DNA of 64,000 nucleotides from an uncultured Agathobacter sp. (GCA_945910395.1 CAMDYX010000006.1:1-64000), one strand, 5' to 3'; shown: positions 1 through 9,005, numbered from the stretch's first letter. Numbers and translations: made by a program. Notes: generated by a model from the letters alone, not told the origin.

Positions 1-74
1 GGCGGATTCGGATATGCATTATAGAAATCATCCGTCAACTTAAGAATTTGATAATCATTCTCTGGTAAAATCAT
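1..74 (-). CDS. Type III toxin-antitoxin toxin, 5' fragment (CptN/TenpN/ToxN superfamily)
   Basis: Only the first 24 codons are inside the window; the gene runs off the left edge. The ATG at 72-74 follows an AAAGGAG ribosome-binding site at good spacing. The peptide starts MILPENDYQILKLTDD and continues FYNAYPNP, which resembles the N-terminus of type III toxin endoribonucleases found in Clostridia. The call rests mainly on context: directly upstream are a terminator hairpin and two near-identical tandem repeats behind a strong promoter, which is the standard promoter, repeat RNA, terminator, toxin layout. Such toxins are ribonucleases inhibited by, and maturing, the repeat RNA. The catalytic region is outside the window, so the family assignment is an inference. 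Confidence 0.6.
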   Translation of the reverse strand, partial: MILPENDYQILKLTDDFYNAYPNP

Positions 75-123
75 TCAATTTTTCTCCTTTGGGGAATAAC
101 TACTCGACTGAGTAAAAAAGAAA

Positions 124-145
124 CGAGAGACTTTTCAGCCTCTCG
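124..145 (-). terminator. Terminator between antitoxin RNA and toxin gene
   Basis: A stem of CGAGAG paired with CTCTCG is followed on the minus strand by TTTCTTTTTT. In type III toxin-antitoxin loci a leaky terminator at this position sets the excess of antitoxin RNA over toxin mRNA. Confidence 0.75.
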
Positions 146-296
146 TAATCAGCTTCATCATTCGGTCAATTTTTTATTTTACCGTCCTGTCGGAACCGTC
201 ACAGGACTCATCGCTCGGTCATTTTTTATTTTACCGTCCTGTCGGAACCGTCACAGGACTCATCCACTATGATGAAGAAGAACATTTCTGTTCTCA
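146..296 (-). ncRNA. Tandem-repeat antitoxin RNA of a type III toxin-antitoxin system
   Basis: Read on the minus strand there are two near-identical units, 213-264 (52 nt) and 160-212 (53 nt). Each starts GATGAGTCCTGTGACGG and holds the hairpin GUCCUGU...ACAGGAC, then an A-rich single-stranded stretch and GACCGA. A third unit begins GATGA at 159 and then diverges into the terminator. The predicted transcript also begins with a small GAACA-GAAA-UGUUC hairpin. About two repeats of about 50 nt ahead of a toxin gene is typical of this class, in which each repeat folds into a pseudoknot that occupies the toxin. Confidence 0.7.
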
Positions 297-301
297 ACTA
301 T

Positions 302-330
302 ATTATATTCGCATACTTTGAAAATATCAA
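302..330 (-). promoter_or_regulatory. Sigma-A type promoter of the antitoxin RNA
   Basis: Minus-strand -35 TTGATA (325-330) and perfect -10 TATAAT (302-307) are separated by exactly 17 bp, placing the start near 295. It lies just past the trpD stop codon. Confidence 0.8.
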
Positions 331-350
331 CGCCTTTTTGAATTTTTTCC

Positions 351-1370
351 CTACTTAGATGCTTCTACAAATTCTTCCAGCTTCTGATATGCTGCGCCGC
401 TGTCGATGAGCTCTGCCGCAAGCTTCACTCCGTCTGCGAGGGTTTTCGCCTTTTCTCCGATATAAAGCGCTGCTCCGGCGTTCAGGAGTACTGTGGTTCT
501 CTTTGGTCCCTGCTCCTTACCACTTAAAATATCTCTTGTAATCTTTGCGTTTTCTTCCGGTGTACCGCCAACAAGGTCTTCTTTTTGGCAGGATGTAAAT
601 CCAAAATCCTCCGGCTTGATCTCATAAGTCTTGTAGGTTCCTTCTTTAAATTCACATACCAGAGTTGGTCCTACTGCGGAAATCTCATCCAGTTTTTCTC
701 TTCCAAAAACAACCATTCCATTCTTTACTCCAAGGTTCGATAATACATGCGCAAGCGGCTCCACCAAGGATTTATCATACACACCAAGAAGCTGTCTCTT
801 CGGATGCACCGGATTGGTAAGAGGTCCTAAGATGTTGAATACGGTACGAATACCCAGTTCTTTTCGGATTGCTCCCACATACTTCATGGAAGTATGATAC
901 TTCTGTGCAAAGAAGAAGCATACGCCGACATTCTGTAACAATTCCACACATTTTTCAGGCTCAAGACTGATATTTGCACCAAGGGCCTCTAAGCAGTCTG
1001 CTGTACCGGATTTTGAAGATGCAGCTCTGTTTCCATGCTTGGAAACCTTCATTCCGCCTGCTGCCGCTACGAAGGCAGATGTGGTGGAAATATTAAAGCT
1101 GTGTGCATTGTCTCCGCCGGTTCCCACAATTTCAAAGGTATCCATATCACCTGCATCTACCACAAGTGCGTGCTCCCTCATTGCTGCTGCACATCCTGCG
1201 ATTTCATCGATGGTCTCCGCCTTGGTGCTCTTGGTGGAAAGTGCCGCAAGAAATGCCGCATTCTGGGTCGGTGTGGTCTCTCCGTTCATAATTTCATTCA
1301 TTACTGCATAAGCCTCATCATATGTAAGATCCTGCTTATCTACAATTTTTACAATTGCTTCCTTAATCAT
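351..1370 (-). CDS. trpD: Anthranilate phosphoribosyltransferase
   Basis: Transfers phosphoribose from PRPP to anthranilate, the second step of tryptophan synthesis, in the cytoplasm. The 339-residue length is normal. The PRPP-binding loop GTGGD is at residues 83-87 and [12 protein letters not shown], the anthranilate/Mg site region, at 111-122. The start is supported by AAGGAGG eight or so bases upstream. It is the last gene of the trp operon, 36 bp after trpA. In most Firmicutes trpD follows trpG, so it appears displaced here. No obvious terminator follows it; the antitoxin promoter begins about 20 bp beyond its stop. Confidence 0.97.
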   Translation of the reverse strand: MIKEAIVKIVDKQDLTYDEAYAVMNEIMNGETTPTQNAAFLAALSTKSTKAETIDEIAGCAAAMREHALVVDAGDMDTFEIVGTGGDNAHSFNISTTSAFVAAAGGMKVSKHGNRAASSKSGTADCLEALGANISLEPEKCVELLQNVGVCFFFAQKYHTSMKYVGAIRKELGIRTVFNILGPLTNPVHPKRQLLGVYDKSLVEPLAHVLSNLGVKNGMVVFGREKLDEISAVGPTLVCEFKEGTYKTYEIKPEDFGFTSCQKEDLVGGTPEENAKITRDILSGKEQGPKRTTVLLNAGAALYIGEKAKTLADGVKLAAELIDSGAAYQKLEEFVEASK

Positions 1371-1406
1371 TTTTCTCTTCCTCCTTACAATTGCCCTTTC
1401 TCTATC

Positions 1407-2207
1407 TTACAGCTCATTCAATTCCTTCTTAAAGGTTCTGCAATATTCCGCTGCGGCTTCCGGGTTAAAGTTATTTTCTCTCATCAGATTGATGAAATGA
1501 GAGCCTACAATCGCACCGTCAATAATGTCCTTCATCGGAGCTACATCTGCTGCGATACGAATTCCAAATCCCATCATAACCGGAATCCTGGAAGCCTCTT
1601 TTACATAGCTTAGATAGCTGACTACCTCCTTGTGGAAAGCTGCCGCCTGTCCGGTAACTCCCATAGAAGATACGCAGTATACAAAGCCTCTTGCGCCCTC
1701 TAGGATCATCGGGACACGATCCTTGGATACCGGTGATACAAGCTGGATGAAAATGGTACGGTCATCATTATCCAGTGCCTTTTTCATTTCCTCCTGTTCC
1801 TCAAAAGGAAGATCCGGTATGATGAGTCCATCTACTCCCACTTCTTTGCATTTCTTTGCAAAGGCCTCCACTCCATAATGAAGTACGGTATTGTAATACA
1901 TCATAAAAATAATCGGTACGTCTACACCATCTGCCCGCAGCTCTTCCAACGCAACAAATATCTTTTTTAAGGTCGCGCCATTTTGGATTGCATCAAAGGA
2001 TGCCTGCTGAATGACCGGGCCATCTGCGATGGGATCGGAAAAAGGAATTCCCATCTCAATCACATCCACACCGGCTTTTTCCTGGGCCTTGATAATTTCC
2101 TTGGTAGCCGAAAGATTCGGAAGTCCGGCTGTGATATAAGTAATAAATGCTTTTTCATTCTTCTCTTTTAAAGCTTCCATTCGAGCTTCTATTCTATTCT
2201 TACTCAT
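1407..2207 (-). CDS. trpA: Tryptophan synthase alpha chain
   Basis: Cleaves indole-3-glycerol phosphate to indole and glyceraldehyde-3-phosphate and passes indole to TrpB. At 266 residues it is full length. The catalytic glutamate region EMGIPFSDPIADGP, the second acid in GLIIPDLPFEE, and the glycine-rich phosphate site (GFGIR) near the C-terminus are visible. It lies between trpB and trpD. The trpB-trpA gap of 240 bp is filled by a copy of the dispersed inverted-repeat element. Confidence 0.97.
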   Translation of the reverse strand: MSKNRIEARMEALKEKNEKAFITYITAGLPNLSATKEIIKAQEKAGVDVIEMGIPFSDPIADGPVIQQASFDAIQNGATLKKIFVALEELRADGVDVPIIFMMYYNTVLHYGVEAFAKKCKEVGVDGLIIPDLPFEEQEEMKKALDNDDRTIFIQLVSPVSKDRVPMILEGARGFVYCVSSMGVTGQAAAFHKEVVSYLSYVKEASRIPVMMGFGIRIAADVAPMKDIIDGAIVGSHFINLMRENNFNPEAAAEYCRTFKKELNEL

Positions 2208-2263
2208 TATTTTTTCCTTTCTTTTTCCATTTCAAATTCAATTTTCTGATATCATTTTTTAAT

Positions 2264-2444
2264 TCAATTTTCGGAATTGTGTGCCTGAGAATGAATTTTG
2301 CTATTTGAATCAGAACGTTTAAAAAGCATCGGCACTTAATGAGCAATTTATTGCGAATTTAGTACCGCTATGCTTTTTACAAACGAGAGTGGGTTCTGAT
2401 TCAAATATGCAAATTCATTCAGAAACACATTTCCCAAATGGCAT
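2264..2444 (-). repeat. Dispersed inverted-repeat element, copy 1
   Basis: Full-length imperfect palindrome in the trpB-trpA gap. Core arms pair GAATGAATTTTGC with GCAAATTCATTC. It has the inner variant GCAT/ATGC (only copy 6 shares it) and a central GCAA-TTTA-TTGC hairpin. A CGAGAG side loop closed by A-T is present on the right arm. Confidence 0.85.
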
Positions 2445-2447
2445 TTT

Positions 2448-3635
2448 TTAATTTAAGTATCCTTTTCCTGCAAGATAGTCGGAAATGGTATTTACATCCT
2501 TATCTCCACGTCCAGACAGACAGACAACCATTGACTGCTCCGGTGTCATCTCTTTTGCTTTCTTAAAGGCATATGCCATCGCATGGGCACTTTCAATTGC
2601 CGGGATGATTCCTTCCATCTGAGTAAGCTCCATCAGGGCATCCATTGCCTCTGTGTCTGTGATCGCAACATATTTTGCCCTTCCGCTGTCCCTAAGATAT
2701 GCATGCTCCGGTCCTACTCCCGGATAATCAAGTCCTGCTGAGATGGAATGTGCCAGCTGGACGTTTCCATCCTCATCCTGCAGCAGATAGGATCTCATTC
2801 CGTGAAGCACTCCCGGATTACCCAGTGCCATGGCTGAAGCGTGTTCTCCTGTTTCAATTCCCTTTCCTGCAGCCTCAACTCCGATCAGCTCTACTCCTTC
2901 TTCATCGATAAAATCTGCAAACATACCGATGGAATTTGAGCCGCCTCCCACACAGGCCATCACCACATCCGGAAGTCTTCCCTCCGCTTCGTAATGCTGT
3001 TTTTTTGCTTCACGGCTGATGACTGCCTGAAACTCCTTTACCATCTTTGGATATGGATATGGTCCTACGGCAGAACCGATGATATAGAAGGTATCCTCTG
3101 CTGTTTTTGCCCAGGTACGGATTGCCTCATTGGTTGCATCCTTTAGGGTATTGCTTCCGGACTCCACCGATACGACCTTTGCCCCAAGCATCTCCATACG
3201 CATCACATTCAGTGCCTGCCGCTGGATATCCTCTTTTCCCATATATACGGTGCATTCCATGTTAAAAAGCGCTGCTCCTGTTGCAGTTGCAACACCATGC
3301 TGTCCTGCGCCGGTCTCTGCTATAACCTTAGTCTTTCCCATTCTCTTTGCAAGGAGTATCTGTCCGATTACGTTATTGATCTTGTGAGCTCCGGTATGAT
3401 TTAAATCCTCTCTCTTTAAATAAATCTTTGTTCCATACTTCTTGCTGAGTCTTTCTGCAAAATAAAGCGGTGTTTCCCGTCCTACATACTGCTTTAAATA
3501 GTAATGATACTGTTCCAAAAACTTCGGATCGCAAATGGCCTCCTCAAAGGCTTCATCCACTTCCTTTAACGTATTCATCAGTGATTCCGAAACATACTGT
3601 CCGCCGAATTCTCCATAATAAGCTTTCTCGTTCAT
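2448..3635 (-). CDS. trpB: Tryptophan synthase beta chain
   Basis: Condenses indole with serine to tryptophan using pyridoxal phosphate. The start is ATG at 3633-3635 ([17 protein letters not shown]), giving the usual 395 residues. The open frame extends 39 codons further upstream, but that stretch translates the neighbouring repeat element and lacks family similarity; an AAAGGG ribosome site sits before the chosen ATG. The PLP lysine is K85 in HKINN and the phosphate loop is GGGSNSIG. It precedes trpA. A second, divergent beta chain is encoded at 11128-12498. Confidence 0.96.
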   Translation of the reverse strand: MNEKAYYGEFGGQYVSESLMNTLKEVDEAFEEAICDPKFLEQYHYYLKQYVGRETPLYFAERLSKKYGTKIYLKREDLNHTGAHKINNVIGQILLAKRMGKTKVIAETGAGQHGVATATGAALFNMECTVYMGKEDIQRQALNVMRMEMLGAKVVSVESGSNTLKDATNEAIRTWAKTAEDTFYIIGSAVGPYPYPKMVKEFQAVISREAKKQHYEAEGRLPDVVMACVGGGSNSIGMFADFIDEEGVELIGVEAAGKGIETGEHASAMALGNPGVLHGMRSYLLQDEDGNVQLAHSISAGLDYPGVGPEHAYLRDSGRAKYVAITDTEAMDALMELTQMEGIIPAIESAHAMAYAFKKAKEMTPEQSMVVCLSGRGDKDVNTISDYLAGKGYLN

Positions 3636-3668
3636 ATTTTTATAACCCTTTCTATTCAAATTATTTTT

Positions 3669-3850
3669 ATCCCTTTTCGGAATTGTGTTCCTGAGAATGA
3701 ATTTTGCTATTTGAATCAGAACGTTTAAAAAGCGTCGGCACTTAATGAGCAAACACTTGCGAATTTAGTGCCGCTACGCTTTTTACAAGCGAAAGCGGGT
3801 TCTGATTCAAATATGCAAATTCATTCGGGAACACTTTTCCGAAATGGGAT
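3669..3850 (-). repeat. Dispersed inverted-repeat element, copy 2
   Basis: 182 bp between trpF and trpB, bounded by ATCCCTTTTCGG and CCGAAATGGGAT. The inner pairs are GCGT/ACGC and GGCACT/AGTGCC (fully paired). The central loop is GCAA-ACAC-TTGC and the side loop is GCGAAAGC. Translation of its left end makes a false N-terminal extension of trpB. Confidence 0.9.
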
Positions 3851-3858
3851 ATATATTT

Positions 3859-4497
3859 TTATACTTTCGCTCTGGCCGCCAAGACAAAAGCCCTTACCTT
3901 TTCTTCGTCTTTTCCGGCCTCTCCTTCCACCCCGGAGCTTACGTCAACGACATCCGGATGAAAAATTCCGATTCCCTGTTCCACATTGTCTGCATTTAGT
4001 CCTCCCGCCAGGACGAACCTTCTGTTTGAAAAAAGCTCCTCCGTCTGGGCGATCTGCTTACTCCAATCAAAGGTCTTTCCGCTTCCGTACTCTGCGCCGT
4101 CCACAACAAGTGCCTCGATTTTTTTGCTTAGCTCCCCCGGAAGTTCCTGCAAAAAATGCTGCTTTTCTTCGATTTGAGCCGGGTCTGCAATATTAAAGGC
4201 ATACCACACCGGAATGCGGGCAGCTTCAAGTACCTCCAGGGTTAATGCTTTATGAATCTGAAATACATCAAAGATATCCGCTTCCTGAAGTGTCTTTATC
4301 AACGCAGCATCCGGAGATACCAAAACCGCTACCTTTTTGATATCCTTAGACAGATGCCCTGCAATTTCCTTTGCTTTTTCAAGCGTCACATTTCTTTTAC
4401 TTTTTTCAAAAAAGACGAAGCCTGCATAATTTACGTTATTTTCATTCAGATATGCTGCTTCCTCCTTTTTTGTTAAACCACATATCTTAATTTCCAT
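3859..4497 (-). CDS. trpF: Phosphoribosylanthranilate isomerase
   Basis: Catalyses the Amadori rearrangement of phosphoribosylanthranilate to CdRP. The 212-residue protein starts MEIKICGLTKKEEA, with the catalytic cysteine in KICG. LAGGLNADNV and VDVSSGVEG form the C-terminal phosphate site. Its start lies 3 bp after the trpC stop, and the GAGGAA ribosome site overlaps the trpC end, so the two are probably translationally coupled. Confidence 0.96.
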   Translation of the reverse strand: MEIKICGLTKKEEAAYLNENNVNYAGFVFFEKSKRNVTLEKAKEIAGHLSKDIKKVAVLVSPDAALIKTLQEADIFDVFQIHKALTLEVLEAARIPVWYAFNIADPAQIEEKQHFLQELPGELSKKIEALVVDGAEYGSGKTFDWSKQIAQTEELFSNRRFVLAGGLNADNVEQGIGIFHPDVVDVSSGVEGEAGKDEEKVRAFVLAARAKV

Positions 4498-4500
4498 ATT

Positions 4501-5304
4501 TTATTCCTCGTAGATTGCCTTCCATCGCTTTGCCAGCTCCTTTGGATTTTCCGCCTCCATAAATGCCCGGCCAATCAAAAATCCGTCTACACCAACCTCA
4601 TGAAGGAACCGTACATTCTCATCATTCATAATTCCGCTTTCTGTTACGAATACTTTATCCTTTGGAATATAAGGCCGAAGTCGTTTCGTATTTTCCAGGG
4701 TGATGGAAAAATCCTTTAGATTACGATTATTTACCCCAATGATTCTTGGGTCGATTCTTAGTGCCCGCTCAATTTCATATTCATCATGGGTTTCTACCAG
4801 TACATCTAAATTTAGGCTTCTTGCCAGCTGGTAAAAATCTCTCATTTGCACATCATCTAAAATTGCTGTAATAAGAAGTACTGCGTCTGCTCCGATTACC
4901 CTTGCTTCATAGAATTGATATTCTTCAATCATAAAGTCCTTTCGCAAAATCGGAAGAGGTGACCTTTGCCGGATCTGCTTTAGGTACTCAACGCTTCCAT
5001 TGAAGTGATCCTCTTCTGTCAGACAGGAAATTGCATCCACCGATGCATTGTATTCATCAATCCGTTCCATCAAATCGATTTTGCTGCTTATCTTACCAAG
5101 GCTTGGCGAGGCCTTTTTAAATTCTCCGATAATGGAAAGCCCCGGCTTTCTTAGATTCTCATAAAAGGAGCAGCTTCCATGGGGCAAATCCTTTTGGTCT
5201 TTCATCGCCTGCTCCGCCAGATCTCTCATTCGGTTTTCGCTTATGATTTCTTTTTGTATTGGTAGACGCTTTTTCTTGTCTTCCACAATCTGATCTAAAA
5301 TCAT
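4501..5304 (-). CDS. trpC: Indole-3-glycerol phosphate synthase
   Basis: Closes the indole ring from CdRP. I start it at the ATG at 5302-5304 (MILDQIVEDKKKRL), preceded by AAAGAGGA. An ATG 11 codons upstream is in frame but not family-like. At 267 residues it is normal. IGEFKKASPS carries the catalytic lysine, ILRKDFMIEEYQ and GVNNRNLKDF are conserved barrel strands, and ESGI is near the C-terminus. Downstream is trpF; upstream, an inverted-repeat element separates it from trpG. Confidence 0.96.
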   Translation of the reverse strand: MILDQIVEDKKKRLPIQKEIISENRMRDLAEQAMKDQKDLPHGSCSFYENLRKPGLSIIGEFKKASPSLGKISSKIDLMERIDEYNASVDAISCLTEEDHFNGSVEYLKQIRQRSPLPILRKDFMIEEYQFYEARVIGADAVLLITAILDDVQMRDFYQLARSLNLDVLVETHDEYEIERALRIDPRIIGVNNRNLKDFSITLENTKRLRPYIPKDKVFVTESGIMNDENVRFLHEVGVDGFLIGRAFMEAENPKELAKRWKAIYEE

Positions 5305-5355
5305 GTTCAAATCCTCTTTTCCTGCAAATAGTACCAATATTTTTCCAAACTCTCA

Positions 5356-5532
5356 TTTAAAATTTGTGTCTCCGAAAATGAATTTTGCTATTTGAATCAG
5401 AACGTTTAAAAAGCGTCGGCACTTAATGAGCAAACACTTGCGAATTTAGTGCCGCTACGCTTTTTACAAGCGAGAGCGGGTTCTGATTCAAATATGCAAA
5501 TTCATTTCGGAACACAAATTTTTAAAAAGCAT
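5356..5532 (-). repeat. Dispersed inverted-repeat element, copy 3
   Basis: Between trpG and trpC. The core matches copy 2 (GCAA-ACAC-TTGC loop, GCGAGAGC side loop). The outer arms differ from other copies but match each other: AAAATTTGTGT on the left and its complement on the right. Confidence 0.85.
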
Positions 5533-5542
5533 TTGTAAAAAC

Positions 5543-6112
5543 TTACATGGTTCCGTTTACGAAATTTTCAATAATACGTTTTCCGTGTTCGGTATAAATG
5601 GATTCCGGATGGAACTGAAGTCCCACAACCGGAAATTCTTTATGCCGGATTGCCATGATTTCGCCATCCTCAGTTCTTGCCAGTACCTTTAAGCATTCCG
5701 GAAGATCCGCCTCCTGTACTGCAAGGGAATGGTATCTTGCCACCTTGATGGGTGAGTCGATTCCGGTAAATATGCTGCTTCCATCATGCTCAATCACGGA
5801 TTTTTTTCCGTGAAAAAGCGCTTTCGCATAGGATACGGTTCCGCCAAGGGCCTCTCCAATGCACTGATGCCCCAGACAGATTCCAAGGATCGGCTTTTTC
5901 CCGGTAAACTCCTTTACCACATCCATACACACTCCGGCCTCCTTCGGACTCTTTGGTCCCGGAGAAAGGATGATCCGCTCCGGATCTAATTCCTTAATCT
6001 CATCGACGGTGATCTTATCGTTTCTTACAACCCTGATATCATCATTAAAAATGCCGATGTACTGATACAGGTTATAAGTAAACGAATCGTAATTATCTAT
6101 TAACAGAATCAT
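5543..6112 (-). CDS. trpG: Anthranilate synthase glutamine amidotransferase subunit
   Basis: Supplies ammonia from glutamine to TrpE. At 189 residues it is a single class I GATase domain with MILLIDNYDSFTYN at the start, nucleophile C79 in GICLGHQ, and H168/E170 in FHPES. The ATG overlaps the trpE stop by 4 bp (ATGA), so the two subunits are translationally coupled. The gene could also serve folate synthesis, as some TrpG proteins do; no pabB is visible here. Confidence 0.95.
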   Translation of the reverse strand: MILLIDNYDSFTYNLYQYIGIFNDDIRVVRNDKITVDEIKELDPERIILSPGPKSPKEAGVCMDVVKEFTGKKPILGICLGHQCIGEALGGTVSYAKALFHGKKSVIEHDGSSIFTGIDSPIKVARYHSLAVQEADLPECLKVLARTEDGEIMAIRHKEFPVVGLQFHPESIYTEHGKRIIENFVNGTM

Positions 6113-7518
6113 AAATTTTCCTCCTCAACCAGGGTCTTTGCAAGGGCCATTACCTTGTTGCAGCACTCCATATACTCATTCTTTGGAACAGAATCTGCAA
6201 CGATTCCCGCTCCTGCCTGAAGGTAAACCTGCTTACCTTTCTTAATCATGGTGCGGATTGTGATGCAAAAATCCATATCTCCCGAAAAATCGATGTATCC
6301 GGTTGCACCTCCATAGAGTCCTCTTCGAACGTTTTCTAACTCATCAATGATTTCCATTGCACGAATCTTTGGTGCTCCGCTTAAGGTTCCTGCCGGAAGG
6401 AAGGAAGAAACAAGATCTAACGGATGAAACTCTCCTTTTTTCCGTCCTTCCACCATGGAGACGATATGCATGACATGGGAGTAATTTGCCACCTCCATAA
6501 ACTGGGTAACCTTCACCGTTCCAAATTCACTGATGCGGCCCATATCATTTCTTGCCAGATCCACCAGCATGACATGCTCTGCGCGCTCCTTCTCATCTCG
6601 TAGAAGCTCATCCTTTAGTAAGGCATCCTCCTCAGCATCCACACCTCTTCTTCTGGTTCCTGCGATCGGGCAGGTATATACCCGGTTGTTCTGCTGCTTT
6701 ACGATCATTTCCGGTGAGCTTCCGATAACTTCAAACTCCCCATAATTAAAGTAATACAGATAGGGAGAAGGGTTCAACTCCCGAAGCTCCTTATACAGTT
6801 CAAATCCATCCTGCTGTGTTTCAATGGTCCATCTCTGGGACAGTACCGTCTGGAAAATGTGCCCCTCTCTGATGTATTCTCTGATTTTTTCTACTTTTTC
6901 GCTGTACTGCTCCAAGGTATCGGATTTCTTAACGATCTTTCCGTCGTGAACGAAATGCTTCTCTTTTTCTTTTCCGGCACCGCTTCTTGCCTTTTGGATC
7001 ATTTCAAGAGCTTCTTTTTCTGCGAGAGCTCTTCCTTCTGCAGAATCCTCTCCCAGTACCACCGCTGTTAAGGTTTCCGCCACATGATCCACCATGATGA
7101 ATTTTGTCATGAGCATCATCTGTATGGTTTCCACCCCGATTTCATCCGGATTATTGTCCGGAAGAACCTCTGCATACCGAATGAAATCATATCCGAGATT
7201 TCCAACTAATCCACCGGAAAAGGATAACTCCTCATTGTCCTTTACAATATCAAACTCACTATAATATTCTTTTAACAGCTGAAGTGGATTTCCCTCCCGA
7301 ATCTCCTCTGTTCCATCGCTTTTTGTAATCACCAGGGCATTTCCCCTTGAAGTGATAATCTCCTCCGGTTCTGCACCAAAGAAGGTATGCCGGTCGTAAT
7401 TCTTATCGTAGCTTTCCAGCAAAAATCCCTTCTTCTTTCCCACCAGATTTTCATACATTCCCGTGGAAGTCTCATTTACAATACTGACTGTTTTCTTATA
7501 CACACGAAGTCTTCTCAT
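6109..7518 (-). CDS. trpE: Anthranilate synthase component I
   Basis: Converts chorismate to anthranilate, the committed step. I start it at ATG 7516-7518 (MRRLRVYKK), which has AAGGAG eight bases upstream. The earlier in-frame ATG lies in the T-tract of the leader terminator and has no ribosome site. The product is 469 residues. LLES near residue 37 is the tryptophan feedback site. PAGTLSGAPKIRAMEII and AGAGIVADSVP are chorismate-enzyme signatures. It is the first gene of the operon and is controlled by the T-box leader. Confidence 0.96.
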   Translation of the reverse strand: MRRLRVYKKTVSIVNETSTGMYENLVGKKKGFLLESYDKNYDRHTFFGAEPEEIITSRGNALVITKSDGTEEIREGNPLQLLKEYYSEFDIVKDNEELSFSGGLVGNLGYDFIRYAEVLPDNNPDEIGVETIQMMLMTKFIMVDHVAETLTAVVLGEDSAEGRALAEKEALEMIQKARSGAGKEKEKHFVHDGKIVKKSDTLEQYSEKVEKIREYIREGHIFQTVLSQRWTIETQQDGFELYKELRELNPSPYLYYFNYGEFEVIGSSPEMIVKQQNNRVYTCPIAGTRRRGVDAEEDALLKDELLRDEKERAEHVMLVDLARNDMGRISEFGTVKVTQFMEVANYSHVMHIVSMVEGRKKGEFHPLDLVSSFLPAGTLSGAPKIRAMEIIDELENVRRGLYGGATGYIDFSGDMDFCITIRTMIKKGKQVYLQAGAGIVADSVPKNEYMECCNKVMALAKTLVEEENL

Positions 7519-7542
7519 TTTTTTGCTCCTTACTTTTTTCAT

Positions 7543-7895
7543 AAAAAAATCCCTGACAGAATATGTTCTACTCTGTCAGGGACGATAACTCGTGGTGCCA
7601 CCCTTATTCATCGCGCAGCCCATAAGGGCATTAGAAAAAAAATAAAGCGGACTCTCCTAATCGGAAAATCCGCCACCAATTACGCGATCTCTGCGATACA
7701 GAAGATTACTCTTCGATATCTTACCCTTATAACGTAGGGAAACGGCGCTGCTACTCGGAAACTCCTTTCACTTTGCATCTAACGAATCCATTCCATCCAA
7801 ATGCTCCTATCTGCTCACACCAGCCGCAGACTCTCTGAAAAGATCAGTTCAGTGTACTACTTTCGCTCATTGATTTTAAGTATCTGCTTTAATTG
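7543..7895 (-). promoter_or_regulatory. Tryptophan T-box riboswitch with attenuator terminator
   Basis: The minus strand carries the T-box core AGGGTGGCACCACG (7591-7604). A strong terminator hairpin follows at 7550-7582 (TCCCTGACAGA paired with TCTGTCAGGGA), with a run of seven T. The stem I region contains GGATGGAATGGATTC; UGG in GAAUGGA (7788-7790) is the likely specifier, which matches tRNA-Trp. Uncharged tRNA-Trp would stabilise the antiterminator and switch on trpE. Confidence 0.92.
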
Positions 7896-7901
7896 TTTGT
7901 T

Positions 7902-7930
7902 AGTTTACTACTTTAAAGTGTTCATGTCAA
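7902..7930 (-). promoter_or_regulatory. trp operon promoter
   Basis: Minus-strand -35 TTGACA (7925-7930, perfect) and -10 TAAACT (7902-7907) are 17 bp apart, placing the start near 7895, just before the T-box stem I. Confidence 0.85.
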
Positions 7931-7951
7931 TACATGAAAAAAATTTTTCAA

Positions 7952-8133
7952 ATCCCTTTTCGGGATGGTGTTCCTAAGAATGAATTTTGCTATTTGAATC
8001 AGAACGTTTAAAAAGCGTCGGCACTTAATGAGCAATTTATTGCGAATTTAGTACCGTTACGCTTTTTACAAACGAGAGTGGGTTCTGATTCAAATATGCA
8101 AATTCATTCGGGAACACTTTCCCGAAATGGGAT
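7952..8133 (-). repeat. Dispersed inverted-repeat element, copy 4
   Basis: 182 bp with ends ATCCCTTTTCGG and CCGAAATGGGAT, placed between the radical SAM gene and the trp promoter. The core has GCGT/ACGC and the CGAGAG side loop. Confidence 0.9.
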
Positions 8134-8135
8134 TT

Positions 8136-9005
8136 TTAAAATAAAGATAACTGCTCCCCTGCTGTCTTATCCTCATACTCGCGCATGTAAGCAAACAACT
8201 GCTCTGCGTCACATACAATTCCCGCAGCCTTACATTCACTTTTCAGAAGCTGCCACAGATGCGGATGATTGTGTGATGGCAGTTCATAAGAATTTCCGTA
8301 AGCATGAATATACCGTTCCTTCATACCGGGAAAATGCTTATCCAGCTGTTTATAGTAATACTGCCTGTCGCCATCTCGCAGGGTCAGTCCGATTCCAAGG
8401 GAAAGTACACCATAAACCTTCGCCTCCCGGCAAATGTTAAGCAGTCCGGTGATATTTTCCTCCGTGTCATTGATAAAGGGCAGAATCGGTGTCATCCAGA
8501 CAATGGTCGGAATTCCCTCATCCCTTAAAATATTTAACACCTCGGCTCGCCTGCTGGTAGGACAGACGTTGGGCTCCAATATTCTGCAAAGCTTATCATC
8601 ATAGGTCGTCAGTGTTATCTGTACCACGCACTTTGCCTTCCTATGAATACTTTTGAGCAAATCCAGATCACGAAGTATCCTGTCTGATTTTGTCTGAATC
8701 GACAGACCAAATCCATAAGCATCGATCAGTTCTAAACATCTTCTGGTCAGCTTCAGTTCCTCTTCATAATGCAGATAAGGGTCGCTCATTGCACCGGTTC
8801 CAATCATGCATTTTTTCCGTTTGCTCCGAAGCGCCTTTTCCAAAAGCTCCGGGGCATTCTTCTTGACCTCAATATCCTCAAAGGGATGCTTCATCTGATA
8901 GCAGGTACTTCGGGCATCACAATAAATGCAGCCATGGGTACAGCCACGATAAATATTCATCCCGTTTTGCGCTGACAGGATTCCCTTTGCTTCTACCTGA
9001 TGCAT
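8136..9005 (-). CDS. Radical SAM protein of the SplB-like family
   Basis: A 289-residue radical SAM enzyme. Near residue 23 it has the cluster motif CTHGCIYC (CxxxCxxC), which binds a 4Fe-4S cluster for SAM cleavage. MIGTGAMSDPY and TKSDRILRDLDLL are typical of the spore photoproduct lyase-related family, which is mostly uncharacterised outside true SplB. Its ATG overlaps the stop of the PilZ gene (TAATG), so it is translationally coupled to it. True photoproduct lyase activity cannot be claimed; the substrate is unknown. Confidence 0.85.
   Translation of the reverse strand: MHQVEAKGILSAQNGMNIYRGCTHGCIYCDARSTCYQMKHPFEDIEVKKNAPELLEKALRSKRKKCMIGTGAMSDPYLHYEEELKLTRRCLELIDAYGFGLSIQTKSDRILRDLDLLKSIHRKAKCVVQITLTTYDDKLCRILEPNVCPTSRRAEVLNILRDEGIPTIVWMTPILPFINDTEENITGLLNICREAKVYGVLSLGIGLTLRDGDRQYYYKQLDKHFPGMKERYIHAYGNSYELPSHNHPHLWQLLKSECKAAGIVCDAEQLFAYMREYEDKTAGEQLSLF

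Noticed and set aside
160-264. Short CRISPR or plain tandem duplication
   Set aside because: Only two units with strong internal hairpin, promoter and terminator; a type III antitoxin RNA explains it better.
3636-3752. 39-residue N-terminal extension of TrpB
   Set aside because: It translates the repeat element; the family start and ribosome site lie at 3635.
3662-3862. 9-bp TATTTTTAT duplication around element copy 2
   Set aside because: The match is AT-only and offset from the element ends, so chance is likely.
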